Source of the DNA: Chaenocephalus aceratus | Lineage: Eukaryota > Chordata > Actinopteri > Perciformes > Channichthyidae | Reading direction: 5' to 3' | Length of the DNA: 64,000 nucleotides | Assembly (NCBI GenBank): GCA_023974075.1 | Contig: CM043791.1 | Span: forward strand, 958,604-1,022,603 | Shown here: one piece after another, positions 1 through 12,596 of the stretch | Numbering within the stretch: position 1 is the stretch's first letter | Layout: every line of letters begins with the position of its first letter | The notes under the pieces: generated by a model | What the model was told of the DNA's origin: nothing | The model's database searches: none | Seen by the model: the letters and a program-made list of their open reading frames with translations, nothing else | Position numbers and translations under genes: made by a program

Positions 1-77
1 ACAAACCCAGAAGAAGATAACAATGTAGACTGCAACTTGCTTTATCCTCCCAGTAATATTTTCCCTTTTTGTTGTAG

Positions 78-194
78 GCTGCTGCAGTCCGAGAGATCAC
101 CCTCCCAGCATGCCCTGCTGCTCTGCAGAGAGAGCAGCTGAACCTGCAGCTCCTGCATGTTCTCCCACTGACTCAACCAGTGCCTAGGAGCTGA
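78..194 (+). CDS. Weak candidate terminal exon of an upstream gene
   Basis: A pyrimidine-rich tract ending in TAG precedes position 78, and an open frame of 38 codons runs from there to a TGA at 192-194. The translation (beginning AAVREITLPACP) is not recognised. A second frame is also open for about 20 codons. No upstream exon is inside the window, so this may equally be a chance acceptor-like site. Confidence 0.18.
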   Translation, partial: AAAVREITLPACPAALQREQLNLQLLHVLPLTQPVPRS

Positions 195-743
195 TTATGT
201 AATCACAGGCTGGGCTTTGCCAGGACTCTGCTAAGTGTCTTCATCCTGCCGCACTGCTGCAAGAGCTAGCACTGGATAGTCAAAGGGACTGAATGTGGGA
301 GAGATTGGAATCCTCTTAGGGAACCTTTGGAAGTGAAGCCATTGATATATGAATGCGGACAGAATATATTGGTAAACTATATTCCATGCTAATTCTTTTT
401 TGTCTTCCCTGAATAAGGAAGCCAACCACATGTGCTTCAGTTATAGCATTTCAATGTTTTAGGAAAGCCACTTGAAGATGACAATGCCTATTTGAATCCT
501 TCTTAACTTTTAAAACATGGCGCAGGCTCAGACTCAACTAGATCTTTAAGACTATAAAATAAGAAGAAATGTATTTGATGCACTTGGGGTGAGGCTACAC
601 TCGATGATGGCTGAGTTTTGACTAGATCTACTGGAGAAAGAGATCTAACACACTGGAGGAGCACAGGCAGAACAGTGTATAGTGTATGTCAACAGTCACC
701 ATGTTGGTTAACCTTTCATTTACATTAGGGTGAGGGTTAGGTG
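195..743. other. Unannotated AT-rich sequence
   Basis: No gene, RNA gene or recognised repeat is seen here. The short open frames lack splice context or similarity that I can recognise. Confidence 0.5.
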
Positions 744-751
744 GTACTGAC

Positions 752-1875
752 TAGTGTTCATTTCGTTGACTAAAACTATGACGAAATATGTTCGTCAACG
801 ACCTTTTTTTCCATGACGAAAGTGAGACGGTGACGAGACGGCACCGACGGCAGTAAACAATAACTGTAACGAAATCATGCAATATCGTTGACGAAAAGTG
901 ACGAGACGAAAATGTAGTTTACTAAATAAACACTATACCAAAATCTCTCTTTACTTTCGTTGACGAAAAATGAGGAGACGAAATATTATCAAAGATAACG
1001 TTACATTTCTGATAGTCAGTTTTTCTCCCAGCAGTTCCATTTCCGGTGCTGCGGCAGAGCAGCAGCTGTTTCTGTGCTGCGCACGGCGGTACATTTGAAT
1101 TACACCGGGCAGCGGCACAATAGGAAGACTCGGGTCTAAACTCATGGTCTAACTCGTGGTCTAACTCGTGGTCTAACTCGTGGTCTAACTAACCTTATTT
1201 AACAGAAAATAAAATGGCAACAACAGGGCTTGGGAGCAGTGGTCGCACTCGCGTTAACCGAATACCCCCCCGTCAGCGCGAGTGAGTGATAAATTGTGCA
1301 CTCGACGGATAATAATGGATTATGACGGAAATGTTACGATCCTGTCCGTCAAAATGACTGACAACGAAAAAGTCTAAAGCCACCACTGCTTGGGAGAAAG
1401 AAATGATGTGATATTTGGGCCCTTTTCGCTACAATGAGGCGGAGAAAAAAAGCGAATGCATTGTTTTATCAGAAGGGAAGCAATGTGGCCATAAACACAG
1501 CTGGTAAAAACACCTCAAACCTGAGCAGATACTCTCTGCAGAGCTGCTCAATCATTCAACCTGTGTTTTTCATCAAATAAGGACAAGATCATCTTATTTA
1601 TATATACTAAAATGACAATTATTGGTTTGGCTAGTTGACTGAATGTTCTATAATCTGATGACTAAAAAAGACTCAACCTTTTCATTGACAAAAAGTAGAC
1701 TAAAATAATTAGTTTTAGTCGACTAAAATAAGACTAAAATGCTCAGACTTTTAGTCGACTAAAACTTGACTGAATAAAAACAGGATGAAGGTGATAAATA
1801 TGACTACTAAAACTAAAAAGAAAATTTAACACAGGACTAAAACTAAATTAAAAATAGCTGACGAAATTAACACTA
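752..1875. mobile_element. Non-autonomous hAT element (MITE) with perfect 8-bp TSD
   Basis: The element begins TAGTGTTCATTTCGTTGAC and ends with the imperfect inverse, GACGAAATTAACACTA. It is flanked on both sides by the identical 8-mer GTACTGAC (744-751 and 1,876-1,883). An 8-bp target duplication is the hallmark of hAT transposition. The body is full of TTCGTTGACGAAA-like and AGTCGACTAAAA-like motifs and encodes no transposase. A 12-bp tandem repeat sits inside it. Confidence 0.9.
1140..1192. repeat. 12-bp tandem repeat inside the hAT MITE
   Basis: About four head-to-tail copies of TGGTCTAACTCG are present, the first carrying one substitution. Confidence 0.85.
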
Positions 1876-1883
1876 GTACTGAC

Positions 1884-2676
1884 TGAAGGTATAATGCAGT
1901 TGCACTCCGCACTATCTGTCAGTGTGAAGGAAACTTCTGTTCAGCAATGCATGAAGAATGGAAGCTGGAATCCGCTTAATCAAACACTGGAGTTTATTGA
2001 GAGTCACACGGCCGGAGCATTTACAAGGTATCTCACATAGAAAGACCCTGGCAACATGATGACGCAAGGCAGGAAAACCTCTATATGTAAAAAGGGGGGT
2101 AGCTGATAACCGCGCGCTTTCTCTAATTAGTACCAGACATTTAAGAAACAAAGATCGGTCTGTTAATGCCAACGTGCATGGTCCACACTTCCCCCACAGG
2201 AAAGGCAGAGACTCTTGACCTTTGTCCTGTTCAAATTACAAACGGGACACATACGAGAAAAGACTACAAGTCTCCAAATGCACAGATCACATTAAAATAT
2301 TCTTTAACAGTCAGTGTGTTGCAAGCCTTCCCACAAAACGTCTATCTTTTTTATGCCAAGTTTAAAAATCAACAAACCCATAAGGTAAAAAGTAAACTCA
2401 TTGTCACAGCTTCTCACCCATTTCCCAACTACCTTCGACATCTACACCGAATTGGCACGCTTAATAATTGAAATGGATTATCCATCGATCTTGGGGCACT
2501 TTCAAACTGTAGCTGTATGGTATTAAACAGATGGTGTCATGTTGATTGGACGTGACGAGTTCTTTAGTGGTATTCAACATTTTTAAAATGCAATGATGTC
2601 CTTCAAACTCATTGCTTTTAAAAACATGCATAGTTTTAGTCCGTTAGTGACGAATCACGTTTATTCGATGGACTGT
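1884..2676. other. No recognised feature
   Basis: An open frame of about 100 codons (2,166-2,471) has no recognised domains and no splice context. Nothing else is supported. Confidence 0.4.
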
Positions 2677-2852
2677 TCCCAAAACATGATGTTTTTTTCT
2701 CTAGTGTGCTTTTGTCCAGTCCAGGCAGAGGTTTAAAGTGCACCAATCAGCTTGAGTTGTGGTTGCATTAATGCATTTGAAACTTCAAAATGAGTACCAA
2801 GTGTGCTGTTGTGGTGCCTCTAGATAGCTGTAATCATGGTAGTTGATGGCAG

Positions 2853-3373
2853 CAGTGGCGTAACTCCACGGTGCAGCTGGTGCATTGCACCGGGCCAACG
2901 CCGTCCAGGGGCCCATGCAAAAAATAAATAAAATGTATATATATATTATTTTTTTTTATATATTTTTATTTTGGGGCCCCAATGGCATTGACTGGTTCAC
3001 GCAGTCTTCAAAGTAACCTAGCCAACCTAAATGAATGTTTCATTTGTCTGTCCAATGACCTTGCTCCCTTTCATGTCATGTGATACCTTGCGTGACGAGC
3101 GAACCGTTTAATCAACATCAAGAGTTATATGTACTACACAGCTATAGCAGCAGTAAGATCGGCAGAATTCTAACAAATTGAATAGCTTGCATTTATAATG
3201 TACAGCAAACCAAAACACAAGAGCGGCGCTCAAAAGAGAAAGGACAAGAGAGAACAAGGAGATGTAAAGCGAGCGAGCGAGCGAGCAAGCAAGCAAGCAA
3301 CGCTGAGTTGGGGGGGGGGAGGGCCCAAAAAAATAGTTGCACCGGGGCCAATCACAACTTTGTCACGCCACTG
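2853..3373. mobile_element. hAT MITE with 8-bp TSD (left copy)
   Basis: The terminal inverted repeats are CAGTGGCGTAAC and GTCACGCCACTG. The 8-mer GATGGCAG flanks both ends (2,845-2,852 and 3,374-3,381). The element is 521 bp, with AT-rich runs, a (GCGA)n/(GCAA)n stretch and a G run, and it has no transposase. Confidence 0.9.
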
Positions 3374-4819
3374 GATGGCAGTGATATAAAATGTACTAAA
3401 TGCTTAATAAATTGGCGGCTAAAATCTGCAAAAATATTGTTTGGTTGTTTTGAAGACACACCTGAAGCGGACTGGCATCCAGTTTTATAAATTGTCATTT
3501 TATTTAGTTTGGTTTGTTTGCTTGCTTGAATTGAATTTATGTCTGCATGGGCCCAAAAGATGTGAAAAGATGTCCTCAGAACTGTTTTGGTTTTAGTAGC
3601 TACTTTTTGTGACTTAACGCCAAAAAAAAAAAGTATCTTTATGTAATTATTATTAAAATGACTAACATTTTTGCAAAGTGGATGAATCCACTTCATTGAT
3701 GTAATGTACATGTTGGCATTGTTTTTGAAAACGTTTGTTATTATATAACAGTTTACTGTGAAAGGCTGGGAATGTAAGAATGACTGATGAATGTGTGTTT
3801 GAGAGATGGTTCAATAAAGATAATTATTTAAATAAATGAATGTGTTGTGGTCTATCTAGATATCTGACTTCCCTCAGCAGCAAAGAAGCTTTAAAGAGGT
3901 CCTAATCGTCTTCAGGTTCATATTCATATTTAGATATGTCTCATGCTTCAATGTTCAAAAAGCTCTTTATTGTTCTCATACTGCCTGTACAGCAACACCT
4001 CTTTTCACCCTCTGTCTGAAACCAGAGCCCAGTCTGCTCTGATTGGTTAGCTGGAGTGCAAGTGTTACATAGTGATGTCACTGTGTCAGAAGTAAACCAA
4101 GGAGTCCAGTGGATGCGTTTCAGGCAGGGGGGGGGATCGGGGAGTTTCTTGATAACCGCTACTACAAAGGTGGTAATCATCTGTCAGTCAACCCAGACTT
4201 TCTTCATCAGGCTTAAGATAGGAGGCGTTGAGTCCATCCTTTGGCTCTTCTTTATGGTTGACAACTATTGCCTGCTAAGACTGAAGAATATATTACAGCT
4301 TGAGGCAACCTGTTGCTAAAAACAAGAAAGGAATGCTGGCAGAAATGTACTAATCTGTTAACTGCTAATTCATAAGTAGCCAATTTACCACCCGATGCAA
4401 TATGTGCCTCGTGTTTATTCCTCACTAAATAACTGCACCTTCTGCAGCTTTAAACATGTATATATTTAAAATGTATAATCAAGAATCCTTTAATGAAGGA
4501 TACGTAAAATATGTACGTTATTTGGAAACACGGCCTATGCAAACCAGAAAAAAATAAAATGGCTGATAACTGGATTCTACTTTTTTTTTTTATGTTTTGC
4601 TAGGTGTTTTGCTAGCTCTTTCATAAATAATAAATAATCTTTCTTCCTGAGGTTTGATAACTTCTATTTGACAACTGTTGAGAGCTTCATAGTATGTTGA
4701 ATACTTAAAACGAAAGTTAGTTATAATCAATTATATTCTTGTATAACCCACAATGAAAATGCTTCATATTTTAGGTGTTTCTATATTTACAGCATAAACA
4801 AAACAAAGTGGTTTGTTAA

Positions 4820-5570
4820 GTTAAGTGTAAGGCCGATAATGATTTATGCCTTACTCTCTGATAAGAGAGTAGGCAGGTTCTTTCCTCTCCTCTCACAGCA
4901 GGGAGGGGGGCTCCGGACTTAAGGAGAAACACATTGAGCCTCAAAAAGGTGGTTATGTCATAGCCATAGAATATGTCTGGTCATGTCCTTTTTTTTTACA
5001 CAAACATGGGAAGGTGTGTCTTATGCCAGAGCCAATAGAATATGTTGGTTGGGTATAGAGGAGGTGTTTGTGGGGTTTCTATCCGGTTTTTTGAGCATAA
5101 AAAGACTGGCTTTTTTGGATTTCGTCAGGGAGAAGGGGGAAACCCCTGGTATACTCTCTCCCGGTAAACTCTGGCCCTCAGAGCTGGGTAAATAGCTCTC
5201 GGTAAAGTTGCCTGGAATGCGTAATTATTACGTGCAGGATGTTAGAACTAATAACTCTAGTTAGATCGACCTGGAATGTGTGATTATTACGTACGGGACC
5301 TTAGGACTAATAATTCTAGTTAAATGGGAGAAATATGAATTAAGGTTTTAGATAAAAAATATAACCCCAGCATGATATGTTTCGTATGATTATAATGTGT
5401 TAAAAGGTAAAAACCCTGTATTAGTTTGGACCTATTTTTCTTCAAATAAACTGATCTCACCTTTTGGATTGGGACAACTAAAAAAAATCTGTGCTCTCCT
5501 CTCCTGCTTCAAAGGTAAGACTGCACCCTGCCACACACACGTAGGTAGGGCCACACCTCATTTACTGATA
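4820..5570 (+). promoter_or_regulatory. LTR-like block: TATA-like box and AATAAA
   Basis: Within the inverted-repeat arm there is a CATAAAAAG motif near 5,096, followed by pyrimidine/purine blocks, a short tandem repeat (5,196-5,335) and AATAAA at 5,445-5,450. This order resembles the U3-R layout of a retroelement LTR. I see no primer-binding site, TG...CA ends or internal gag/pol, so this is only a suggestion. Confidence 0.25.
5196..5335. repeat. About 60-bp minisatellite, two units (left arm)
   Basis: Two diverged units contain CCTGGAATG(C/T)GT-ATTATTACGT followed by GGA-TTAG-ACTAATAA. The corresponding right-arm stretch at 17,040-17,310 holds about four units. Confidence 0.7.
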
Positions 5571-5802
5571 CCAAAATCCTTCGGGATCGCTTCAACAGAT
5601 TAAAAAGAGTTGTCTGAATATAAACAGCAGTTAATTGAACCTGGTTCTTCAGGAGTTAGTAGAGGTGAGATCTTGCTGACGTTGGTGGATCTGAGCCAAG
5701 CAGTAAACTCACATAACTCAGTAACTTCGGTCAGGTCAATTAGTGAGGTCAGAGTAATTTACCGGAATAAATGATCAGAACCTCACCTATACTCTAAACA
5801 CA

Positions 5803-6542
5803 ACAAAGACAGAAGCTTCAGACTCTGTTCGGTTAGCAACAGACAGAAGATAAGCATTTGGACAGGAAATCATTAGGATGCTCTTTACTGAGAGGAAACA
5901 GTTCAACACTTAAAGAAGAGACAGGCCCTGCCTCTTCACACCTGGGGTAACAGGATCTGGCGTGACATGTTTTACTTTGTTGTGTTTTCCTCGGCTGTCA
6001 GGTTTTGATCCCTAGAGGATACAGCAGGCACTGATGGGCACATGGAGGAATAGCAGCAGAAGCCTGTGAACGTGAAGAAAAAACAACATGCCACTCTGAA
6101 TCAGTCAGAACATCACCAAGAGCCACAACACCACCCAGCATGTCATCATCCTCCCCGGGCCTGGGCTCCTTTCTCTCAATGTTCCTGTCGCACTGAGTGT
6201 TCTTTTTCTCTCTTTCCAGTTCACTTACCTTGTCGCTCCCAAACCAACTGAACTGTACTTTCAGAGTTCCTTGTGTCCATTTCAGGTCAGTGAGGTGATT
6301 GCCTCTTGCTTTAGGTTTCAACACCAAGCATGATACAGTACAGTATAGCCTACACTATAATATGACTACATTTTGTAGTGACATATATCTTAAACACATC
6401 CAAGCACTAACAAAATGCAATCTAAGTATTAAAAAAAGTGTCCGAGTGCCTTGGTTCATGAGTAATCTTGTAGAGCCAGACTTCTCTCCACAACGCTGTG
6501 TCAGTGCTGGAGAATGGTCGAGCTGCTGCACCCATCATCATT
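5803..6542. other. No recognised gene
   Basis: This is non-coding sequence between the left arm and a foldback element. Short open frames on both strands show no recognisable protein. Confidence 0.4.
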
Positions 6543-7154
6543 CTGCAACCCAGTCTCATGGCATTGTGTGTTATAGTCACAACATGTAATCTATTGATTC
6601 GTGTTCACCATTTACCCCTTTTTTCCGTGTCACACAGAACGATTTTAAAAGCAATGTATTTCTATTGGTAGTGTGTTTCGTGTCTGCACCACGTCTTTTT
6701 GTCCACTCGGGTCTTGGAATACCAGAAGCTGTGTGATTCATAAACACATGTTCTTACTCAATATCTTACCCTAAGCCTAACCCTATCCATTTTATTTTAA
6801 ATTGTATAATGTCTGAGTTGTTTTGCCGTCTGCGAGGAAAAGAAATGGGGCAAAGAGCCTCAGAATCTACTGAAATCTGTATTTTTTGTCATCTTCTTTT
6901 CCTTCTAAATTGTTATTATTTGGTGCAGGCACAAAACATACTACCAATAGAAATACATTGCTTTTAAAATCGTTCTGTGTCAGAATACTGAAATCTGTTT
7001 TTAAATCTGTTTTTCCTTCTAATTTGTTATTATTTACATTGCTTTTAAAATCGTTCTGTGTGACACGAAAAAAATGGCGAAATCGTATTGGTGAACACGA
7101 ATCAATAGATTCATTTTGTGACTATAACACAAAATGCCGTGAGACTGTGTTGCA
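6543..7154. mobile_element. Foldback / long-TIR MITE
   Basis: The terminal arms are imperfect inverse copies. CTGCAACCCAGTCTCATGGC through TTAAAAGCAATGT (6,543-6,659) pairs with 7,037-7,154. The 50-bp inner part of the arm is present once more in inverted form at about 6,936-6,983, so the interior is itself rearranged. No coding capacity is visible. Confidence 0.75.
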
Positions 7155-7752
7155 TGCTGACAGTTATCATCCGGTGAGATGGAATATAGCAGGTGAGTAA
7201 TCTCTTCAAACACATTGCATAGTTGCAGAATCTGTAATGGCCAAGATGTTGGTATAGGGAGCTATCTGATATCAGTTTGAGGTGTGGGTAGTATTGATCA
7301 GCCCTGTTTCAGAGCGGTTTGGTTGAAAGCAGGTAAAGAGTCCGCTTGAAATGACATTATTAACTTGTTGGGAAACAAATTGTTTGTAGACGTCTTCCCT
7401 AAACTCTTATTCCATTATCATTAAATTGCCAATAGAACTGTTACTATTTGCAAAGCACAGAAAAAGTGTTCTCATTATGATCTGTTGAAAAAAGCTCACA
7501 AAAGGTGGTATTGTGACACAGGTCCCATATTGTAGCATGCAGAGGGTGGTTTGAGGTAAAGGAACAAGTTAGGAATTTAAAATGTTGTATTCTATTTTCT
7601 GCTGAGAGTAAGGTAGTGTCTGTGTTCTGAATATGAAGCTACAGCCAGCACACCGTTAGCTTACCATGAAGACTGGGCCGGGGAAACAGCTAGCTCGGTT
7701 CACTCCAGTGCCAACTTCTCGAAAGCTTGCAAATTGTCTGATCTATATGATC
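7155..7752. other. No recognised feature
   Basis: Non-coding sequence with no repeat match elsewhere in the window that I could see. Confidence 0.4.
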
Positions 7753-8330
7753 TATATCCTCTGCTGGCTCCTCCCTGCGGGCCGGTGTTGCAGTATAACG
7801 TGAGTCATGACAACTGGCGACATTCTATTATTTTCGTCAGTGGTATCGTTTTTCCAACCCAGTTTAGATTTAACCACGCCTACTTCCGCATTAAGCAAGG
7901 ATCGACGTAGCTCTACGCGATAGCGTCATAGACGCGGCACACCTGCGAAATCTGAATCTGACAAGCGAAATACCGTCCCTTTAAACGCCGCATAATATAC
8001 AATATACAATATAATAGTGCTTCTTTGTCAATATGACTGACGACCACACTTATGCAGTGCTGAGGTAATGTTAATTCATCATTTAATATGAATTCCTGAT
8101 GGATATAAGAGGGATACATTAGCAAACATCTGTATATATAGCCTATATATAACGTTTCGTTTTTTTGTTTGTCATGTAACATATTAACGTTTTGACCTTC
8201 TGTTTAGGATGTAAAGGTATCTATTTAATATTTTATTTAAAGATAGACATTTATAATATGTATAAATGTCTCTTTTGTTATATAATACAACATATAACAT
8301 TTGACATTAATAACAGGCATGATTATTACA
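7753..8330 (+). repeat. Module X, copy 1 of a 0.57 kb direct repeat
   Basis: It begins TATATCCTCTGCTGGCTCC and ends CATGATTATTAC. A near-identical copy lies at 9,952-10,521 in the same orientation, with only a few small indels. Pieces of the same module reappear inverted at about 13,130-13,178 and 23,205-23,268. Confidence 0.9.
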
Positions 8331-8558
8331 AATTAAGACATTATATGTTGTTCTCTCACCGTGGGTTTTGTTATCTGTGTTGGTTATTCTCGCGTCCCGG
8401 AGAGAAGCTTTAAAAAGAAGACTAATTGAGTCTCTGTGAAAGTTCAAATTGGTACTTCAATTAAAAATATGACGCGGTAATTGTTACAAACAGGAGAATG
8501 ATCAGACAGAAAAGCAGCTGTCCTCTGGCTCTCACTAGCGGAGAAAAGAGGCCGAACT

Positions 8559-9929
8559 CTATGGGCTCAGAACAGTCTCATAATACACACATGCGCACAG
8601 AAGGATTCACACTTGTATTTCATGATCCGCAAAAGGATCCACACTTGTGTTTTTCAATGCACACACAAATGTGTTCCGTTTCATATACATGTAAATAAAA
8701 TCCAAATACAGAAAAAAGTTTTACATATGTATTTTTGATCCTCACATATTTGTTTTCCGTTTAAATCCCCTGAACCTGCAACACAACCCGCTCTCTGTGC
8801 ACGGATCGCTGTGCATTCGTGTGTGGGTTTTTGAGACTCCCCTGACGGTCAGCCGATTCGTACTTGTAATGTTTTCGATCTATAGCCAATCAGATGTCTC
8901 CTTCATTCTAAGCCAATCACATGAGCGCGCCCCCACGAGGGTAAGATTACTTCATATACGCATTTTGCGCAGTCCGGTCAGCTCGCTAAACAGAGGGCGG
9001 AGCTTCAGGTGATCATTCAGAGCTGCGTGTCTCCGTCAGACTCAGCAGCTGATCTGATCTCTCTCTCTTGCGTCCGGTTACACTTCACTCGCGTTTATGT
9101 CCATATCGATCAGATCCAGCTCTCCTGGTCGGCCTTTATAGAGAGCACCGATCAAACTATTAAGAGTGAATATCGGCCGATAATGACCGGCGGGGCTCCC
9201 CCCGTTAACAGGTCACTGTCTAGCACTGGCTTCGTAGTGCACTGATCGATTAGGCTAAGCTAACGTGTAGCTGCTCCCTCCACTCACAACAACTTCATAC
9301 AGACATAAATAAAGCAGCTGTATTCGCCACACAGGAAACACACATTTAAAACGGTTTTGCCTGCCGTTTTTGTGTACACAAGCATTCATCAATGGATCGG
9401 AATAATACCTTAATAATATAAAGGCTTGTATTTGCGTGCATTTCCTGTTCGGAAAGTGGCGCTGTACTGAGAGTGGAGGGTGTCCTGAGATTAGCGCCTG
9501 CAGGCTCCATGGAGCTGTCAGCTCCGGACAGCGCAAAATGCGTACATGAAGCGCTACGTCATGAACGCAAGAAATCTACCCTCGTGGGGCGCGCTCATGT
9601 GATTGGCTTAGAATTGAGGAGACATCTGATTGGCTATAGATAGAAATAATTACAAGTACGAATCGGCTGACCGTCAGGGGAGTCTCAAAAACCCACACAC
9701 GAATGCACAGCGATCCGTGCACAGAGAGCGGGTTGTGTTTGCAGGTTCAGGGGATTTAAACGGAAAACAAATATGTGAGGATCAAAAATAAATACGTAAA
9801 ACTTTTTTCTGGATTTGGATTTTATTTACATGTATATGAAACGGAACACATTTGTGTGTGCATTGAAAAACACAAGTGTGAATCCTTCTGTGTGCACGTG
9901 TGTATTATGAGACTGTTCTGAGCCCATAG
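8559..9929. mobile_element. Foldback element with about 0.37 kb inverted arms
   Basis: The left arm 8,559-8,943 starts CTATGGGCTCAGAACAGTC and pairs with the right arm 9,577-9,929, with scattered substitutions and a small indel. The 0.63 kb loop contains CGATCGG-rich sequence like that at 49,340-49,415 and a stretch (about 9,020-9,105) resembling 59,285-59,345. No transposase is seen. It lies between the two copies of module X. Confidence 0.85.
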
Positions 9930-9951
9930 TACCCTCTGGTCAAGCTTGTTA

Positions 9952-10521
9952 TATATCCTCTGCTGGCTCCTCCCTGCGGGCCGGTGTTGCAGTATAACGT
10001 GAGTCATGACAACTGGCGACATTCTATTATTTTCGTCAGTGGTATCGTTTTTCCAACCCAGTTTAGATTTAACCACGCCCACTTCCGCATTAAGCAAGGA
10101 TCGACGTAGCTCTACGCGATAGCGTCATAGACGCGGCACACCTGCGAAATCTGAATCTGACAAAAATACCGTCCCTTTAAACGCCGCATAATATACAATA
10201 TACAATATAATAGTGCTTCTTTGTCAATATGACTGACGACCACACTTATGCAGTGCTGGGTAATGTTAATTCATCATTTAATATGAATTCCTGATGGATA
10301 TAAGAGGGATACATTAGCAAACATCTGTATATATAGCCTATATATAACGTTTCGTTTTTTTGTTTGTCATGTAACATATTAACGTTTTGACCTTCTGTTT
10401 AGGATGTAAAGGTATCTATTTAATATTTTATTTAAAGATAGACATTTATATGTTATAAATGTCTCTTTTGTTATATAATACAACATATAACATTTGACAT
10501 TAATAACAGGCATGATTATTA
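9952..10521 (+). repeat. Module X, copy 2
   Basis: This is the direct partner of 7,753-8,330. Small differences include loss of the GCG in the GACAAGCGAAATACCG segment and loss of one base in TGCTGAGGTAATG. The near identity implies a recent duplication or gene conversion. Confidence 0.9.
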
Positions 10522-10659
10522 CCCTTATTCTGAGTGCCTAATAAATGTATATATTTTTTTACAATACAGTGCAGATTTTGGCTTTTTTGGGACCATCGCA
10601 CATGTGTGTAAGTAACAAGTACGCTGTATAATCTGCAACAACTGTCAGGTGGTGTTATT

Positions 10660-12596
10660 GATCATCTTTGCAAAAGAGCCCCCGTCCGACTGAAGAAGGA
10701 GGCCTTCAGGGATTTGTTATCCCGGGGGACTCCCGAGGCAGCTGCAAGGTACCGACAGGCCCTAAGGGCAGCAGCCTCATCCGTGGCCGAGGCAAAGCAG
10801 CGGGAGTGGGAGAAGTTCGGAGAAGACATGGAGAAGGACTTTCGGGCGGCACCAAAGTTGTTCTGGAAAACTGTCCGACACCTCAGGAGGGGAAGCAGGG
10901 GACCATCCAAGCTGTGTACAGTAAGGATGGGACGTTGTTGACCTCAACTGATGGAGTGTTAGGGCGTTGGAAGGAACACTTTGAGGAACTCCTGAACCCG
11001 ACAACTCCGCCCTCTATGTTAGAGGCAGAGCTGGAGTATGACGGGGGATCAACACCAATCTCCCGGGGGGAGGTCACTGAGGTCGTCAAACATCTCCACA
11101 GTGGCAAAGCCCCGGGGGTGGATGAGATCCGCCCAGAAATGCTGAAGGCTCTGGGTGTTGAGGGACTGTCATGGTTGACACGTCTCATCAACGTTGCGTG
11201 GAAGTCGGAAACAGTACCGAAGGAGTGGCAGACCGGGGTGGTGGTTCCCCTTTTCAAAAAGGGGGATCAGGGGTGTGTGCCAATTACAGAGGCATCACAC
11301 TACTCAGCCTCCCCGGGAAAGTTTACTCTAAGGTACTTGAAAGGAGGGTCAGGCCGATTGTCGAACCTCAGATTGAGGAGGAACAATGCGGATTCCGTCC
11401 TGGTCGTGGAACGACGGATCAGCTTTATACTCTCGCAAGGATCCTGGAGGGGGCCTGGGAGGACGCTTATCCGGTCTGCATGTGTTTTGTAGACTTGGAG
11501 AAGGCGTATGACCGGGTTCCCAGGGAGTTACTGTGGGAGGTGCTGCGGGAGTATGGGGTGAGGGAGTCTCTACTCAGGGCCATCCAATCTCTGTACTCCC
11601 AAAGCGAGAGCTGTGTCCGGGTCCTCGGCAGTAAGTCGGACCCATTTCCGGTGAGGGTTGGCCTCCACCAGGGCTGCGCTTTGTCACCAATCCTGTTTGT
11701 AATATTCATGGATCGGATTTCGAGGCGTAGTCATGGGGGGGGGGGGTCTGCGGTTCGGTGGACTAAGGATTGCACCACTGCTTTTTGCAGATGATGTGGT
11801 TCTGATGGCTTCATCGGTCTGCGACCTTCAGCACTCACTGGATCGGTTCGCAACCGAGTGTGAAGCGGCTGGGATGAGGATCAGCACCTCCAAATCTGAG
11901 GCCATGGTTCTCAGCAGGAAACCGATGGACTGTCCACTCCAAGTAGGGAATGAGTCCTTACCCCAAGTGAAGGAGTTCAAGTATCTCGGGGTCTTGTTCT
12001 CGAGTGAGGGAACAATGGAGCGTGAGATGGGCCGGAGAATCGGAGCAGCGGGAGCGGTACTGCAGTCGCTTTACCGCACCGTTGTGACGAAAAGGGAGCT
12101 GAGCCAGAAGGCAAAGCTCTCTGTTTACCGGGCCATTTTCGTTCCTACCCTCACCTATGGTCATGAAGGATGGGTCATGACCGAAAGAACGAGATTGCGG
12201 ATACAAGCGGCCGAGATGGGTTTCCTCCGCCGGGTGGCTGGTGTCTCCCTTAGATAAGGTGAGAAGTTCGGTCATCAGGGAGGGACTCGGAGTTGAGCCG
12301 CTCCTCCTTCGCGTCGAAAGGAGCCAGTTGAGGTGGTTCGGGCACCTAGTTAGGATGCCACCTGGGCGCCTCCCTAGGGAGGTGTTCCAGGCACGTCCAG
12401 CTGGGAAGAGACCAAGGGGTAGACCTAGGACCAGGTGGAGGGATTATATCTCTTCGCTGGCCTGGGAGCGCCTTGGGACCCCCCAGTCAGAGCTGGTTGA
12501 TGTCGCCAGGGAAAAGAACGTTTGGGGCTCTCTGCTGGAACTGCTACCCCCGCGACCCGACCACGGATAAGCGGGAGAAGATGGATGGATGGAAAG
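10660..12596 (+). mobile_element. 5'-truncated Rex3-type (RTE clade) LINE
   Basis: The 3' part of a non-LTR retrotransposon is present. The reverse-transcriptase and C-terminal regions match the teleost Rex3/RTE family as I know it. The element ends in GGGAGAAGATGGATGGATGG, the (GATG)n-type tail typical of this clade. The 5' end is missing. Confidence 0.92.
10674..12570 (+). pseudogene. Rex3-like reverse transcriptase, frameshifted
   Basis: The reading frame is interrupted by about four frame changes, near 10,910, 11,265, 11,740 (within a G10 run) and 12,255. In order, the visible landmarks are an endonuclease-RT linker ending near FWKTVRHLRRG, GKAPGVDEIRPEML, the block ANYRGITLLSLPGKVYSKVL, EEQCGFRPGRGTTDQLYTL, the RT core VDLEKAYDRVP, the catalytic LLFADDVVLMA near 11,780, and the C-terminal RWFGHLVRMPPGRLPREVF with RGRPRTRWRDYI. 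A stop follows at 12,568-12,570. The frame breaks make this copy inactive as written, although the run-of-G break could be a sequencing error. Confidence 0.92.

Larger units (their letters stand above)
2677..5802 (+). repeat. Left arm of a 3.2 kb inverted duplication
   Basis: This block recurs in reverse complement at 16,576-19,838. The match starts at TCCCAAAACATGATG and ends at CTCTAAACACA. The arms are nearly identical. For example, the 87-codon open stretch at 4,056-4,319 reappears unchanged at 18,206-18,469. The 137-bp length difference is explained by extra units of a roughly 60-bp minisatellite in the right arm. The same nested hAT MITE sits at the same place in both arms, so duplication followed that insertion. 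The biological class is not certain: it could be a segmental inverted duplication or two insertions of one large element. Confidence 0.9.

Noticed and set aside
3352..3711. The 119-codon frame in the left arm, repeated in the right arm, as a duplicated gene
   Set aside because: The frame extends into a MITE and has no recognised domain. Its conservation is explained by overall near identity of the arms.
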